Counted from the first letter of the stretch, positions 36,007 to 45,158 are shown. The stretch is 64,000 nt of DNA from Victivallis lenta (GCF_009695545.1 NZ_VUNS01000001.1:186001-250000); one strand, 5' to 3'. The notes: generated from the letters alone by a model not told the origin. Made by a program: numbers and translations.

Positions 36007-36031
36007 GGGCTCCGGAGGATCTCCGGAGCCC
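36007..36031 (+). terminator. stem-loop after the serine hydrolase gene
   Basis: A perfect 11-base-pair stem, GGGCTCCGGAG with CTCCGGAGCCC, around GAT. The nearest T run is about 20 bases further on, so it may act as a weak terminator or an RNA-stabilising hairpin. Confidence 0.55.
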
Positions 36032-36068
36032 CGCCGATTCAAATAATTCCGTTTTTTTTACTCGCCTA

Positions 36069-36097
36069 TTGACATCCGCACCGTTTTGTGGTATAAT
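36069..36097 (+). promoter_or_regulatory. perfect consensus promoter for the pseudopilin-GH2 operon
   Basis: TTGACA (36069-36074), 17 bases, then TATAAT (36092-36097): an exact sigma-70 consensus. Such a strong promoter is normally held by a repressor; see the direct repeat just downstream. Confidence 0.9.
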
Positions 36098-36103
36098 TTT
36101 TAT

Positions 36104-36122
36104 TGTAAGGTAATGTAAGGTA
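36104..36122 (+). promoter_or_regulatory. direct repeat at the start of transcription
   Basis: TGTAAGGTA occurs twice at 36104-36112 and 36114-36122, ten bases apart, i.e. on the same face of the helix. It covers the expected start site and may bind a regulator. Confidence 0.5.
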
Positions 36123-36178
36123 TTTATATATTCCGCAGTTTCACAAATAACGCAACGAAGTCTAACGGAGGTTCCGGA

Positions 36179-36883
36179 ATGAAGAGAGAGTCATTTACCC
36201 TGATTGAACTGCTCGTCGTGATCGCGATCATCGCGATTCTCGCCTCGATGCTGCTGCCGGCGCTGAACCAGGCGCGGGAGTCGGCGCGCAAGACCAAATG
36301 CACCGGCAACCTGAAACAGTTCGGCACGGCCGCCATTCTGTATGCTTCCACCAACAACGACTACTGGGTTCCGTTCCGGCCCAGTTACTATGAAATCGAC
36401 GATTTCCGCCGCGAAATCGGCGCTCCGCCGCTGAATGCCGACCAATCGAACAAAACCTATTTCCCGGTCAACATCCTCTGCCCGAACTCCCGCGCGGTCA
36501 TTCAGGCCGGCACTTCGGACGGGATCAAAGCCGGCCACGTCCTGCGTTCCTACGGAGTCGGCTACAAGACGCTCGAAGACACCGAAGGGTGGAAAGACTA
36601 CCGGGCCTACAAGGTGACCAGACTGACCCGGCCGACCGAGTCGGTCTCCTTCGCCGATGCGCTCGACCACCTGATCTACGGGTATGACCCGTATGCCGCC
36701 GACCGCGGCTACTTCAACTACGGCGAGGACGCGCCGGAGGGAAAAGGAGTGCTCGCCTACCGGCACAGCAAAAAGACGAACGCCTGCTTCTTCGACGGCC
36801 ATGTCGAGTCGCTGCAGTGGGAGGACATCAAGTCCAAACTCAACACGAACAACGACTATTTCAAGAACTTCTACTCCCGCTGA
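36179..36883 (+). CDS. pseudopilin-like protein paired with a GH2 enzyme
   Basis: 234 residues. A five-residue leader (MKRES) precedes the prepilin helix [20 protein letters not shown], then [12 protein letters not shown]. The globular part has [12 protein letters not shown] and ends with the phrase [14 protein letters not shown], the DGH end of the planctomycete/lentisphaeral prepilin-like family. Ser, not Gly, precedes the cleaved Phe. The gene is 15 bases upstream of a large secreted GH2 enzyme, so they form one transcript from the strong promoter at 36069. GGAGG precedes the ATG. Likely membrane or pseudopilus associated; the function is unknown. Confidence 0.86.
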   Translation: MKRESFTLIELLVVIAIIAILASMLLPALNQARESARKTKCTGNLKQFGTAAILYASTNNDYWVPFRPSYYEIDDFRREIGAPPLNADQSNKTYFPVNILCPNSRAVIQAGTSDGIKAGHVLRSYGVGYKTLEDTEGWKDYRAYKVTRLTRPTESVSFADALDHLIYGYDPYAADRGYFNYGEDAPEGKGVLAYRHSKKTNACFFDGHVESLQWEDIKSKLNTNNDYFKNFYSR

Positions 36884-36898
36884 AGACAGGAGCATGAC

Positions 36899-39800
36899 AT
36901 GATCAAGCGTTTCACTCTGGTTGCCGCGGCCTCCGCCGCGATATTCGCAGCAGCGGCGGAGATTCCGCCGTTCTACCCCGAACTCGGTCCGGCGCTGCCG
37001 ATGGAGTCTCCCGCCGTCGCGCCGAATCAGGTCGAACTCAAACGTGCGGACGGCTCCGTGGTCAAGCCCGGCGCCTTCACGCTCTCGCGCTCCCTCAACG
37101 GCAGGGAGTGGAAGATACTCCCCCCGGTCCGGTCCGCCCGGCCGTTCGACGCTTCGGTCGACCTCGACAAAGGGTATGAACAGCCCGGTTTCGACGACTC
37201 GAAATGGGATGCGATCGCGGTTCCGCTCGACTGGTACAGACAATATCCGAAGGCGTATCTGCGGGAAGAACCGTATGTGAAGGGCTTCTACCGCCGGAAA
37301 TTCGACGTGAACGCTTCCGAGCTGGACGGACGCCGCGCGCTGCTGCGCTTCGGCGTGATCGGCTACGATGCGGTCGTCTTCGTCAACGGCAGGGAGGCAG
37401 GGCGGCACAAGGGCGATTTCACGCCGTGCGAATTCGACGTGACGAACCTCGTCAAGCCCGGAGAAAACACGCTCGCCATCCGTGTGCTCACCGACTTCGG
37501 CACCACCCACGGCACGGTTCCGGCCGCGAAGCACGTCTACGGCTCGCAATGGGGCTGGGGCAACATCAAGGGCGGCCTCTGGCAGAGCGTCGAACTCGCT
37601 TTCGTGCCGGAGCTCTACATCGAAACCATGCTCGTGAATCCGGTGCTGAAGGATTCGGCAATCCGGGTCGACTACACCATCGACAACCGTTCAGGCCGCG
37701 AGTTCAAGGGCGAACTCGCGCTCACGGTCACGACCGCGCTGAAACGCGACCCGAACAAAACCGCCGGAAACCTCTCGCTGCCGGTTTCGCTCAAGCCCGG
37801 CGTCAACACCGGCACGGCATCCGTAAAACTGGCCGACCCGGTCAAATGGTCGCCGGAAAATCCGTTTCTCTACTATCTGTCGGCCACGCTTGCGGACGGC
37901 GGCAAGGTCGTCTCGGGAGCTGTCGAGCGCTTCGGCTACCGTGATTTCAAAATCGTCGACGGAAAATTCCATTTGAACGGCGAACGCATCTATCTCTTCG
38001 GCGAAAACATCCGTTCGGTCGATTTCGGCGGACGCGGCACGACGCCGGCCGAAGACGCGGCGAACCTCCGCAAATACATGAACGGCTTCAAGCGGCAGGG
38101 CGTCAACATCATCCGGAACGCCCACCTGCCGATCCTTCCGGCCGCGCTTGAGATCGCCGATGAAATCGGACTCATGATCTACGACGAATGGGGCTGGAGC
38201 TTCACGAACCTTCTCGACGAAAAAGCGTTTCAGGAGAACAACGACCGCGAGCTGCGCGAATGGCTCCGGCGCGACTACAACCACCCGTCGGTGGTCATGT
38301 GGTCCGGCGCCAACGAGGTCCGGCACCGGGAAAAGCCGGATGTCAAGCGCCAGCTCGACCGTCAGATCGACCTCATCCGTGAATTCGACAAATCGGGGCG
38401 GCCGGCCGGTTCGTTCTCCGGCTCCGCCTCATGGATCAGCTACGGCATCGAGCCGCTGAACACGGATTTCCTCGACCTGCACAGCTATCACGGGCTCTCC
38501 GTGAACTCCTGGACACGCTGGAACAAGAACATCAACGACGCCTACGACGGTTCGCTCGAGCATTATAAAGTCAAGGGTGACCGGCTGCCGTGGCCCTACA
38601 TCATCTGGGAGTGCGTCGGCTTTACCTGGGGCGGCAAAAGCGACGCCGCCTTCCGCATCGGCGACATGAACCAGTATGCGAAATATGCGCGTTCGAGCAC
38701 CTCCTGGGCACAGGGCAACGGCATCGGCTACGCCGGCACGATCGGGTTGGCCGCCTCGCTCGACCCGAAGCGCGGCATGAGCTACGGCAAAGCGCTGTTC
38801 GGCCACCGGCTGCTCGAACTGGCGCGCCAGAATCCGCGCGTGGACGGTTTCGCGCCGTGGCAGCATGCGACCGGCTTCCGCCCGGCGACGCTCTGGAATC
38901 AGCCGATTCTGGTCGGACTCCGCAACGAACAGGGATTGCCGCCGTCGAACTTCTTCGCCGGCCGTGACACAAAGCGCGAGCTCTTCGTCGTCAACAGCAC
39001 GAATCATGAAGTGAAGAACGGGAAAATCCGGGTCTGGCTCCTGACGGAGCAGGGCAAAGAGCTTCCGCTCGCAGAGGCCGCCCTCCCCGAGCTCGCTCCG
39101 TGGAAGACGGCCGTACTCCCGGTCACCCTTCGAATGCCGGAAAAGCCGATCGGCCATGCGCAGCTCCGCGCCACCTTCTCCGGCGCGGACGGCAAGGAAC
39201 TGTCGCGCAACTTCTACAATGTCTACCTCGGCAGCCCGGCCGTGCTGACCGACCCGGTCAAGTGCGCCGAAAAGGTCGCACTGCTTGATGTCGGCAGCCC
39301 GGCCGACGTCGAAACGACAGGCGCCGTCCTGAAAGCGCTGGCAATTCCGTACGCAGTCATCCCGGCGGCGAAACTCGACGGCGCCTTCACGGCGGCGATC
39401 ATTCCGGCCGGACTCGAAAACAGCGAACCGCTGAAACTCGACGCCCGGAAGCTGGACGCCTGGCTCAGAGCCGGCGGCAAACTTCTGGTTCTCGAACAGC
39501 CGGTCACCTCCGGCAACGTGCTGCCCGAATCGAAGCCGGTACTCTCTCCGCTGCCGTTCGCGGACCTTGTTTATCCGCAGCACCCGGTTTTCGCCGGACT
39601 CGACCAGCGAAACTTCGATTTGTGGGAAAACCCGGTCGAAGGCCGGGTCATCACGGTAGCCCTGGCGCCTTTCTCGACGAACGCGATCGCCGTGCGCGGT
39701 CCGCTGCTCGGCAGCCAGAATGTCGAAAACGCGGTTCTGGAAGCCCTGGTCGGCAAGGGGCACGTCTTCTGGACGCAGCTCGACGCGACCTCCCTCTGGG

Positions 39801-41014
39801 GCCGGGACAGCTCGGCTTCGACTTACCTGCGAAACGTCTTCGACTACATGCTCTCCGGCCGCAAACCGTACGAAAAGGTCATGCCGCTTGAGCTCAGCTC
39901 GATGCACTGGTCGATTCCGGAAGGGCGCGAATATCCGATCGACCTCACGAAGCAGGCGAACCGCGGTTTCCGCGACGACGGTGACGGAACCGGCTGGACC
40001 GGCCAGGGCGAGAACGACTTCCGCAACATGCCAACCGGCTTGCAGAAGGTGAACGGCATCCCCTTCCGCATCATCGATCCGGCGAAGAACAACGGAAAGT
40101 CCTGCCTGATCGTGCGCGGCACCGAAAAACCCGAGCTCCCGGCCCGGATCGACGGCATTCCGGTCAACGCGAAGCTGTCGCGGCTCTTTTTCCTGCACAC
40201 CTGTGCCTGGAAGGGAACCGATGCGGGCTGCTACCGGATCAACTACGCCGACGGCACGAAATATGACTACATGCTGATCCCGGGCCGCAATATCGGCGAC
40301 TGGTGGAACTGCGCGTTCCTCGGCGATGCGGCACCCGGCATTCTGCGGCCGAATCCGGTAACGGATCAGGTCGGCACCTATATGGCCGTCTGGGACAATC
40401 CGTTTCCGGAGAAGGAGATCAAGACCATCGACTTCCTTTCGGCCGGACAGAATACCGATATCGACTACCTGCCGGGCCGCTGTCCGGTTCCGATCCTGGT
40501 GGCCATGACCGGCGAGCGCGCCGGAGAAGCGCCGTTCTCCGTCAACGCCTCGGAATGGAAGGGCGGCGGGCGGAACGGTGTTCCGGCCCCCGAAATCGGC
40601 AAGGTCAGGACGACGCTGCCGGACGGCCGTGCGGCAGAAGTTACCCGCATCGCATTCCCGAAGGTCGCCGGGGAACAGGGGTTCAGCTACGCGATGATCC
40701 GTTTCGACCCCGCCAAATACGACCCGAAGAAGCACCGCTGCCTTTCGATGCTGATCAAAGCCGACAAACCGGGCGCACTCGACGTCACGATCCCGGAACG
40801 GAACTGGAACGGCCAGATGCGTCTCGGCTTCGAACTCGGCAACCGTTCCGGCGAATGGCGGCGCGTGCGGCTCGACCTCTCGCGGCAGCAGGGCGGCGCC
40901 ATGCGCGATAAAGTTCTGCGCGGCGAACTCTTCCTCTACAACGGGGAGAACAAGCACTATCTGTATCCGCGCCCGGCCACTTCACTCGAAATCGCCGACA
41001 TACGGTTCGAATAA
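36899..41014 (+). CDS. secreted multidomain glycoside hydrolase family 2 protein, second copy
   Basis: 1371 residues. A signal peptide (about 1-20) leads into a sugar-binding domain (about 65-230), an Ig-like domain (about 235-345) and a TIM barrel with acid/base Glu473 in GANEVRH and candidate nucleophile Glu571 in IIWECVGFTW. As in the protein at 10779-14897, a GATase-like region (about 780-980, LLVLEQPVT and HPVFAGLDQRNFDLW) and C-terminal beta domains (SRLFFLHTCAW near 1100) follow. It should act on beta-linked sugars outside the cytoplasm. The sialic-acid-lyase-type gene convergent downstream hints at host or bacterial glycans, but that is inference. AGGAG is upstream of the ATG. Confidence 0.88.
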   Translation: MIKRFTLVAAASAAIFAAAAEIPPFYPELGPALPMESPAVAPNQVELKRADGSVVKPGAFTLSRSLNGREWKILPPVRSARPFDASVDLDKGYEQPGFDDSKWDAIAVPLDWYRQYPKAYLREEPYVKGFYRRKFDVNASELDGRRALLRFGVIGYDAVVFVNGREAGRHKGDFTPCEFDVTNLVKPGENTLAIRVLTDFGTTHGTVPAAKHVYGSQWGWGNIKGGLWQSVELAFVPELYIETMLVNPVLKDSAIRVDYTIDNRSGREFKGELALTVTTALKRDPNKTAGNLSLPVSLKPGVNTGTASVKLADPVKWSPENPFLYYLSATLADGGKVVSGAVERFGYRDFKIVDGKFHLNGERIYLFGENIRSVDFGGRGTTPAEDAANLRKYMNGFKRQGVNIIRNAHLPILPAALEIADEIGLMIYDEWGWSFTNLLDEKAFQENNDRELREWLRRDYNHPSVVMWSGANEVRHREKPDVKRQLDRQIDLIREFDKSGRPAGSFSGSASWISYGIEPLNTDFLDLHSYHGLSVNSWTRWNKNINDAYDGSLEHYKVKGDRLPWPYIIWECVGFTWGGKSDAAFRIGDMNQYAKYARSSTSWAQGNGIGYAGTIGLAASLDPKRGMSYGKALFGHRLLELARQNPRVDGFAPWQHATGFRPATLWNQPILVGLRNEQGLPPSNFFAGRDTKRELFVVNSTNHEVKNGKIRVWLLTEQGKELPLAEAALPELAPWKTAVLPVTLRMPEKPIGHAQLRATFSGADGKELSRNFYNVYLGSPAVLTDPVKCAEKVALLDVGSPADVETTGAVLKALAIPYAVIPAAKLDGAFTAAIIPAGLENSEPLKLDARKLDAWLRAGGKLLVLEQPVTSGNVLPESKPVLSPLPFADLVYPQHPVFAGLDQRNFDLWENPVEGRVITVALAPFSTNAIAVRGPLLGSQNVENAVLEALVGKGHVFWTQLDATSLWGRDSSASTYLRNVFDYMLSGRKPYEKVMPLELSSMHWSIPEGREYPIDLTKQANRGFRDDGDGTGWTGQGENDFRNMPTGLQKVNGIPFRIIDPAKNNGKSCLIVRGTEKPELPARIDGIPVNAKLSRLFFLHTCAWKGTDAGCYRINYADGTKYDYMLIPGRNIGDWWNCAFLGDAAPGILRPNPVTDQVGTYMAVWDNPFPEKEIKTIDFLSAGQNTDIDYLPGRCPVPILVAMTGERAGEAPFSVNASEWKGGGRNGVPAPEIGKVRTTLPDGRAAEVTRIAFPKVAGEQGFSYAMIRFDPAKYDPKKHRCLSMLIKADKPGALDVTIPERNWNGQMRLGFELGNRSGEWRRVRLDLSRQQGGAMRDKVLRGELFLYNGENKHYLYPRPATSLEIADIRFE

Positions 41015-41064
41015 AGCGGACACGCCGCGGAAGCCGAAACGGAGAAGTCTCCGCCGGCTCCTGC

Positions 41065-41094
41065 GGCTGGGCTGCCCCCGGAATCAGCCCAGCC
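41065..41094. terminator. large stem-loop between convergent genes
   Basis: GGCTGGGCTG (41065-41074) pairs perfectly with CAGCCCAGCC (41085-41094). It includes the stop codon of the minus-strand lyase gene. No T run follows on either strand, so termination is uncertain. Confidence 0.4.
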
Positions 41095-41983
41095 AGGGGT
41101 CGAGTCCGGCTTCGGCGATGTCGCGGCGGAAAGCGAGTTCCCGTTCAAGGGGAAGACGCGGAGCCGGGAGACGCATCGGGCCGACATCGAGTCCGGCAAA
41201 CTTCATGTAGAGCTTCTGCGACGACATGCCGTATCTGCCGATGAGGACGATGCCGCGATGGGTCAGCTCCTGAAAACTGCGGGCGCGTTCGATATCGCCG
41301 GCCTCATAGGCTTTCAGGAGCTCCCGATAGAGCCGCGGGAAATAGTTGTAGGTGCTGCCGACGCCCGCTTCGGCGCCGGCGGCAAGCGAGGCGAGCAGCA
41401 TTTCATCGCGCCCGAACATGATCTGGAAACGGTCGGAGTAATCGACGCAGCGCTGGAATTCGCAGAGATTTTCATCCGTATACTTGATTCCGGCGAATTC
41501 GGGACACTCCTGCGCCATGATCGGCAGCAGGTCACGGATCGGCAGATTCGCGTGAGTCATGCACGGAACATGATACAGATAAAGCGGTTTCCGCGCGCAT
41601 GCCTTTGCGATCTCCTTCAGACAGTCGGCCAGCTCCCGAACCGTGGGAGGCCGGAAATAGAACGGCACCATGGCGCAGACGGCATCGGCCCCGGCTTCGG
41701 CCGCATGTTCGGCAAGCGCCTGCGATTCGCGCACCGAACACGATCCGACATTGATGATGACCGGGATGCGTCCGGCCGCCGCGCCGATGAACGCCTCCGC
41801 CATCGAGCGGCGCTCCTCGTGCGTCAGCGAGGGGAACTCCCCGGTTGAGCCGATCGCAAACAATCCGGCCATTCCGTTTTTCAGCGAATGCTCGACCAGC
41901 ATCGGCACCTTCTCCGGCGCAATCGAACCATCCTCGTGCATCGGCGTGAACGTCGCCGCCACCAATCCTTTGAATCTCAGCAT
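41084..41983 (-). CDS. nanA: N-acetylneuraminate lyase-type aldolase
   Basis: 299 residues of the dihydrodipicolinate synthase/NAL family. GSTGEFPSL (residues 45-53) binds the carboxylate, Tyr137 in YLYHVP is the catalytic tyrosine, and Lys167 in AGIKYTDEN forms the Schiff base. Tyr137 has the same number in E. coli NanA, and the lysine is two positions away. The phrases after each motif favour sialic-acid lyase (splitting N-acetylneuraminate into pyruvate and ManNAc) over lysine-pathway DapA, but a sugar-acid aldolase is possible. AAAGGA precedes the ATG. It diverges from a GntR-type regulator whose palindromic operator covers its start site. No other nan genes are in view. Confidence 0.82.
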   Translation of the reverse strand: MLRFKGLVAATFTPMHEDGSIAPEKVPMLVEHSLKNGMAGLFAIGSTGEFPSLTHEERRSMAEAFIGAAAGRIPVIINVGSCSVRESQALAEHAAEAGADAVCAMVPFYFRPPTVRELADCLKEIAKACARKPLYLYHVPCMTHANLPIRDLLPIMAQECPEFAGIKYTDENLCEFQRCVDYSDRFQIMFGRDEMLLASLAAGAEAGVGSTYNYFPRLYRELLKAYEAGDIERARSFQELTHRGIVLIGRYGMSSQKLYMKFAGLDVGPMRLPAPRLPLERELAFRRDIAEAGLDPWLG

Positions 41984-42004
41984 GACAAATCCTTTCCGGC
42001 CATG

Positions 42005-42021
42005 AATGACAAGTTGTCATT
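42005..42021 (-). promoter_or_regulatory. palindromic operator over the nanA start site
   Basis: AATGACAA-G-TTGTCATT is a perfect 17-base palindrome, directly downstream of the nanA -10 box. Its size fits a GntR/FadR-type dimer, most simply the divergent GntR protein acting as repressor. Confidence 0.75.
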
Positions 42022-42022
42022 A

Positions 42023-42051
42023 ATTATACCGGATTGTATCCAATTTTTCAA
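42023..42051 (-). promoter_or_regulatory. nanA promoter
   Basis: On the minus strand TTGAAA (42046-42051), 17 bases, then a perfect TATAAT (42023-42028). The stretch after the -35 reads AATTGGATA, mirrored in the facing gntR promoter. Confidence 0.8.
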
Positions 42052-42092
42052 GCAAACTTGTTCAAATTATCAGAATATATTCTATTTTTTAA

Positions 42093-42121
42093 TTGAAAAT
42101 TGGATAAAAAGATGATATACT
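42093..42121 (+). promoter_or_regulatory. gntR promoter, mirror image of the nanA promoter
   Basis: TTGAAA (42093-42098), 17 bases, then TATACT (42116-42121). The words TATCCAATTTT (42037-42047) and AAAATTGGATA (42096-42106) form an 11-base inverted repeat placed identically next to both -35 boxes, perhaps a second regulator site. Confidence 0.7.
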
Positions 42122-42152
42122 GTAACCGAAACATGCGAAACAGGAGGCTCCG

Positions 42153-42794
42153 ATGGAAAGAAGCAGGCACGGCAGTACGGCCGGACAGGTGCGCAAGGCG
42201 ATCCGGGCGGACATCCAGACCGGAGTGTTTCCGGCCGGAAGCCGGCTGACCAGCGAAATGCTGGCGGAGCGCTACCGGGTCTCCCGCACACCCGTGCGCG
42301 AGGCGTTGATCCGGCTGGAGGAGGACGGGCTGGTCTGCGGCACCCCGAATGCGGGTTACGAACTGCGCCAGCCCACCATCGCGGAACTCTGCGAAATTTA
42401 TGAATTGCGGGAAGCGCTCGAGGGACTCGCCATCGAACGAACCATCCGGACCGGAGTCCCGCCCGAACTGCTGAAGGAACTCCGGCAGGCCTGCGAACTC
42501 CGGCGAAACAGCAGCGTCAACGGGGAGCTCGAAGCCGGCGACTTCGCCTTTCACCGGGCCATCTGCCGGCACTGCGGCTCCGCCGCGCTTCGCGGCATCA
42601 TCGACAACACGCTGCTGCTCTCCACCGTTTTCGCCGTGGCGCCGAAGCTGTTCCGGGCCGACCGCGGCAGGACCGACCGCGAGCACGAAGCGATCGTGCA
42701 GGCCGTGGCGGACGGCGACGCGAAGCGCGCGAGGCGGCTGCTGACAAACCATATCGCCGCAGCACGCAAACGCCTCGAAAAGCTCGCAAAATAG
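42153..42794 (+). CDS. GntR/FadR-family regulator (FCD domain)
   Basis: 213 residues. A winged helix (about 8-75) with RLTSEMLAERYRVSRTPVREAL and RLEEDGLV, the GntR consensus, is followed by an all-helical FCD ligand domain (about 80-210). In it EIYELREALEG, DFAFHRAICRHCG and HEAIVQAVADGDAKRA supply the metal or ligand-binding Asp/His residues. It probably senses a sugar acid and controls the divergent sialic-acid-lyase gene through the palindrome at 42005, and itself. An AGGAGG ribosome site precedes the ATG. Confidence 0.9.
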   Translation: MERSRHGSTAGQVRKAIRADIQTGVFPAGSRLTSEMLAERYRVSRTPVREALIRLEEDGLVCGTPNAGYELRQPTIAELCEIYELREALEGLAIERTIRTGVPPELLKELRQACELRRNSSVNGELEAGDFAFHRAICRHCGSAALRGIIDNTLLLSTVFAVAPKLFRADRGRTDREHEAIVQAVADGDAKRARRLLTNHIAAARKRLEKLAK

Positions 42795-42847
42795 CGGAGC
42801 CCGGCGCGCACATCCGCAAGTTTCCCGTAAAAAAGAGAAATCCGCTC

Positions 42848-42896
42848 TTGATATCCGGCGAAAGAAGGATATATTGTTAGTGAAGTATAACTAACA
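42848..42896 (+). promoter_or_regulatory. tetR promoter and autoregulatory operator
   Basis: TTGATA (42848-42853) and TATATT (42870-42875) are 16 bases apart. Just downstream TGTTAGT and ACTAACA (42875-42896) face each other across eight bases, a typical TetR-family operator over the start site. Confidence 0.75.
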
Positions 42897-42905
42897 GGAG
42901 TAATC

Positions 42906-43469
42906 ATGAGCCTGACGAAGAGGCAATCCGAAATCATCGACGCCGCGCTGAAGCTGACGGCGGAGGGCGGCATCCAGAACCTCACGATCAAGAATCTCGG
43001 CAACGCGCTCGGGATCACCGAGCCGGCGATCTACCGTCATTTCAGGAGCAAATCCGAAATCGTCAGGACCATGATCGGCCGCTTCGACGAGGCCGTACCG
43101 GCCGAAAGCGCGGAACTGCACGGCATTGAGGCGATCGCGGCGTTTGCCCGAAACCGCTTCGGGCAGGTGCAGGCCGACCCGCCGCTGGCCCAGGTGATGT
43201 TCGCCGAAGAGCTGTTCATGGCCGACGCGGAATTTTCCGAACGGATGCTCGAGATGATGCACCGCCATAAAGAGACGCTCGAACGCCATTTCCGCGAAGC
43301 GCAGGAACGGGGTGAAATCCGGAAGGATCTGCCGGTCGATATGCTGTTCCGGCTCTTCTTCGGCCCGGTGCGTCTGCTGATCAAGCAGTGGGGCATGGCC
43401 CGGGGAGCATTTGATCTCCGCCGCAAGGGCGAGGAGCTCCTGAATGCACTGCGCCTGACATTGCGCTGA
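42906..43469 (+). CDS. TetR-family transcriptional regulator
   Basis: 187 residues. The N-terminal TetR helix-turn-helix (about 5-55) reads IIDAALKLTAEGGIQNLTIK and LGNALGITEPAIYRHFRSK, the last the family signature. The C-terminal helical domain (about 70-187) would bind a small effector and form the dimer. It is repressor-like and likely controls itself through the operator at 42875. The hybrid-cluster-protein gene follows on the same strand about 100 bases later, with a different palindrome between, so it may also control that gene under nitrosative or oxidative stress. AGGAG precedes the ATG. Confidence 0.9.
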   Translation: MSLTKRQSEIIDAALKLTAEGGIQNLTIKNLGNALGITEPAIYRHFRSKSEIVRTMIGRFDEAVPAESAELHGIEAIAAFARNRFGQVQADPPLAQVMFAEELFMADAEFSERMLEMMHRHKETLERHFREAQERGEIRKDLPVDMLFRLFFGPVRLLIKQWGMARGAFDLRRKGEELLNALRLTLR

Positions 43470-43488
43470 TTTTTTTTCACAGCAGAAG

Positions 43489-43510
43489 TCAGTTTGCAAT
43501 AACAAACTGA
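43489..43510 (+). promoter_or_regulatory. palindrome upstream of the hybrid-cluster-protein gene
   Basis: TCAGTTTG-caataa-CAAACTGA, perfect eight-base arms, about 60 bases before the hcp ATG. It differs from the tetR operator and has no T run, so it reads better as a regulator site than a terminator. Confidence 0.55.
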
Positions 43511-43570
43511 AAAATCCGCCGGACGGTTCCGGCGGCGGAGAACGGCCATCCATCAGAAGGAGAAAAGAGG

Positions 43571-45115
43571 ATGAAAGAGTGCATGTTCTGCTTCCAGTGT
43601 CAGGAGACCGCAAAGAACACCGGCTGCACGCTGGGCGGCGTCTGCGGAAAGAAACCCGAAACCGCCAACCGCATGGATGAGCTGATCCGGCAGCTGAAGC
43701 TGCTGGCGCTGACCCGCAAGCCGGACCGGGAACTCGGACTTTTCGCGGTACAGTCCCTGTTCATGACCATCACCAACGCGAATTTCGACGAAGCCAGGAT
43801 CGCGGCGCAGCTCGAACGTGCGAAGGAACTGACCGGCCCGACCGCGGCCCGGGCTCCGCTCGGCGTGCTCTCCTGCGAAAACGAGGATATCCGTTCGCTG
43901 CGGGAGCTGCTGACCTGCGGCCTCAAAGGCATCGCCGCGTATGCGGACCACGCCGCGATGCTCGGCAGAGAGGACGATGCAGTCTATGAATTCGTCTTCA
44001 GGGCGCTGGCGGCCACCGCGCAGGAGCTCTCCGCCGGAGAACTGATTGCTCTGGTGCTCGAGTGCGGAAACATCGCGGTGAAAACCATGGCGCTGCTGGA
44101 TGAGGCCAATACCGGAACTTACGGAAAACCGCAGGTCACGCGGGTGAAAACCGGCGTCGGCAAGCGCCCGGGCATTCTCGTCTCCGGCCACGACCTCCGC
44201 GACCTGAAAGAGCTGCTTGAACAGAGCAAAGAGGCCGGAATCGACATCTACACCCACAGTGAGATGCTGCCGGCACACTACTATCCGGAACTCAAAAAAT
44301 ATCCGCACCTCTACGGCAACTACGGCAATGCCTGGCACCGGCAGAACAGCGAATTCGCCGCGTTCAACGGGCCGATCCTGATGACCACCAACTGCATCAC
44401 GCCGGTTCAGGAGAGCTATCGCAATCGCATCTTCACCACCGGAATGGCCGGCTATCCAGGCATTCCGCACATCGCCGACCGGAAGGACGGCTGCCCGAAG
44501 GATTTCTCGGCGATCATCGCGCTCGCCCGGACCTGTCCGCCGCCGACTCCGCTTGAGGACGGCACGATCGTCGGCGGTTTCGCACACGACCAGGTTCTGG
44601 CGCTGGCGGACAAGGTTGTCGCCGCGGTCAAATCCGGCGCAATCAAACGCTTTGTGGTGATGGCCGGCTGTGACGGCCGCCAGAAAACGCGGGAGTATTT
44701 CACCGACGTCGCTTCGGGACTGCCGGAGGGGACCGTCATCCTGACCGCCGGATGCGCGAAATACCGCTACAACAAACTGCCGCTCGGCGATATCGGCGAC
44801 ATTCCGCGCGTGCTGGATGCCGGCCAGTGCAACGACAGTTACAGTCTCGCCGTCATCGCCCTGAAACTCAGAGAGGCGTTCGATCTCGACGACGTGAACC
44901 GTCTGCCGCTCTCCTTCGATATCGCCTGGTACGAGCAGAAAGCCGTCGCGGTGCTGCTGGCACTTCTGGCGCTCGGCTTCAGGAACATCCGGCTCGGACC
45001 GACGCTGCCGGCCTTCCTGTCGCCCGGCGTGGCCAAAATACTGGCCGAAACCTTCGGCCTCAAGCCGACCGCAGAGGCGAAAGCCGACACGGAAGCCATG
45101 ATGCAGGGGAAATAG
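43571..45115 (+). CDS. hcp: hydroxylamine reductase (hybrid-cluster protein)
   Basis: 514 residues. The N-terminal iron-sulfur motif is Cys7, Cys10, Cys19 and Cys25 in MFCFQC and [10 protein letters not shown]. The hybrid Fe-S-O cluster ligands follow in the phrases [12 protein letters not shown] and GCDGRQ, the later [10 protein letters not shown] and the downstream DAGQCNDS. Hcp reduces hydroxylamine to ammonia in vitro and acts as an NO reductase or S-nitrosylating enzyme in vivo. It is common in anaerobes. No Hcr reductase gene is adjacent, so another electron donor must be used. The upstream TetR-type gene and the palindrome at 43489 suggest local control. GAAGGAG precedes the ATG. Confidence 0.95.
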   Translation: MKECMFCFQCQETAKNTGCTLGGVCGKKPETANRMDELIRQLKLLALTRKPDRELGLFAVQSLFMTITNANFDEARIAAQLERAKELTGPTAARAPLGVLSCENEDIRSLRELLTCGLKGIAAYADHAAMLGREDDAVYEFVFRALAATAQELSAGELIALVLECGNIAVKTMALLDEANTGTYGKPQVTRVKTGVGKRPGILVSGHDLRDLKELLEQSKEAGIDIYTHSEMLPAHYYPELKKYPHLYGNYGNAWHRQNSEFAAFNGPILMTTNCITPVQESYRNRIFTTGMAGYPGIPHIADRKDGCPKDFSAIIALARTCPPPTPLEDGTIVGGFAHDQVLALADKVVAAVKSGAIKRFVVMAGCDGRQKTREYFTDVASGLPEGTVILTAGCAKYRYNKLPLGDIGDIPRVLDAGQCNDSYSLAVIALKLREAFDLDDVNRLPLSFDIAWYEQKAVAVLLALLALGFRNIRLGPTLPAFLSPGVAKILAETFGLKPTAEAKADTEAMMQGK

Positions 45116-45158
45116 CCGGGAAAGCCGCCGGGCCGGAGATATTTTCCGGTCCGGTGCG

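Noticed and set aside
41084-41983. Dihydrodipicolinate synthase (dapA) for lysine synthesis
   Set aside because: The words around the Schiff-base lysine and tyrosine fit sialic-acid lyase better, and a catabolic GntR regulator with an operator over its start site does not fit a biosynthetic gene.
43489-43510. Rho-independent terminator of the tetR gene
   Set aside because: The stem is good, but As rather than Ts follow and the loop/stem lies close before the hcp ribosome site, so an operator is more likely.
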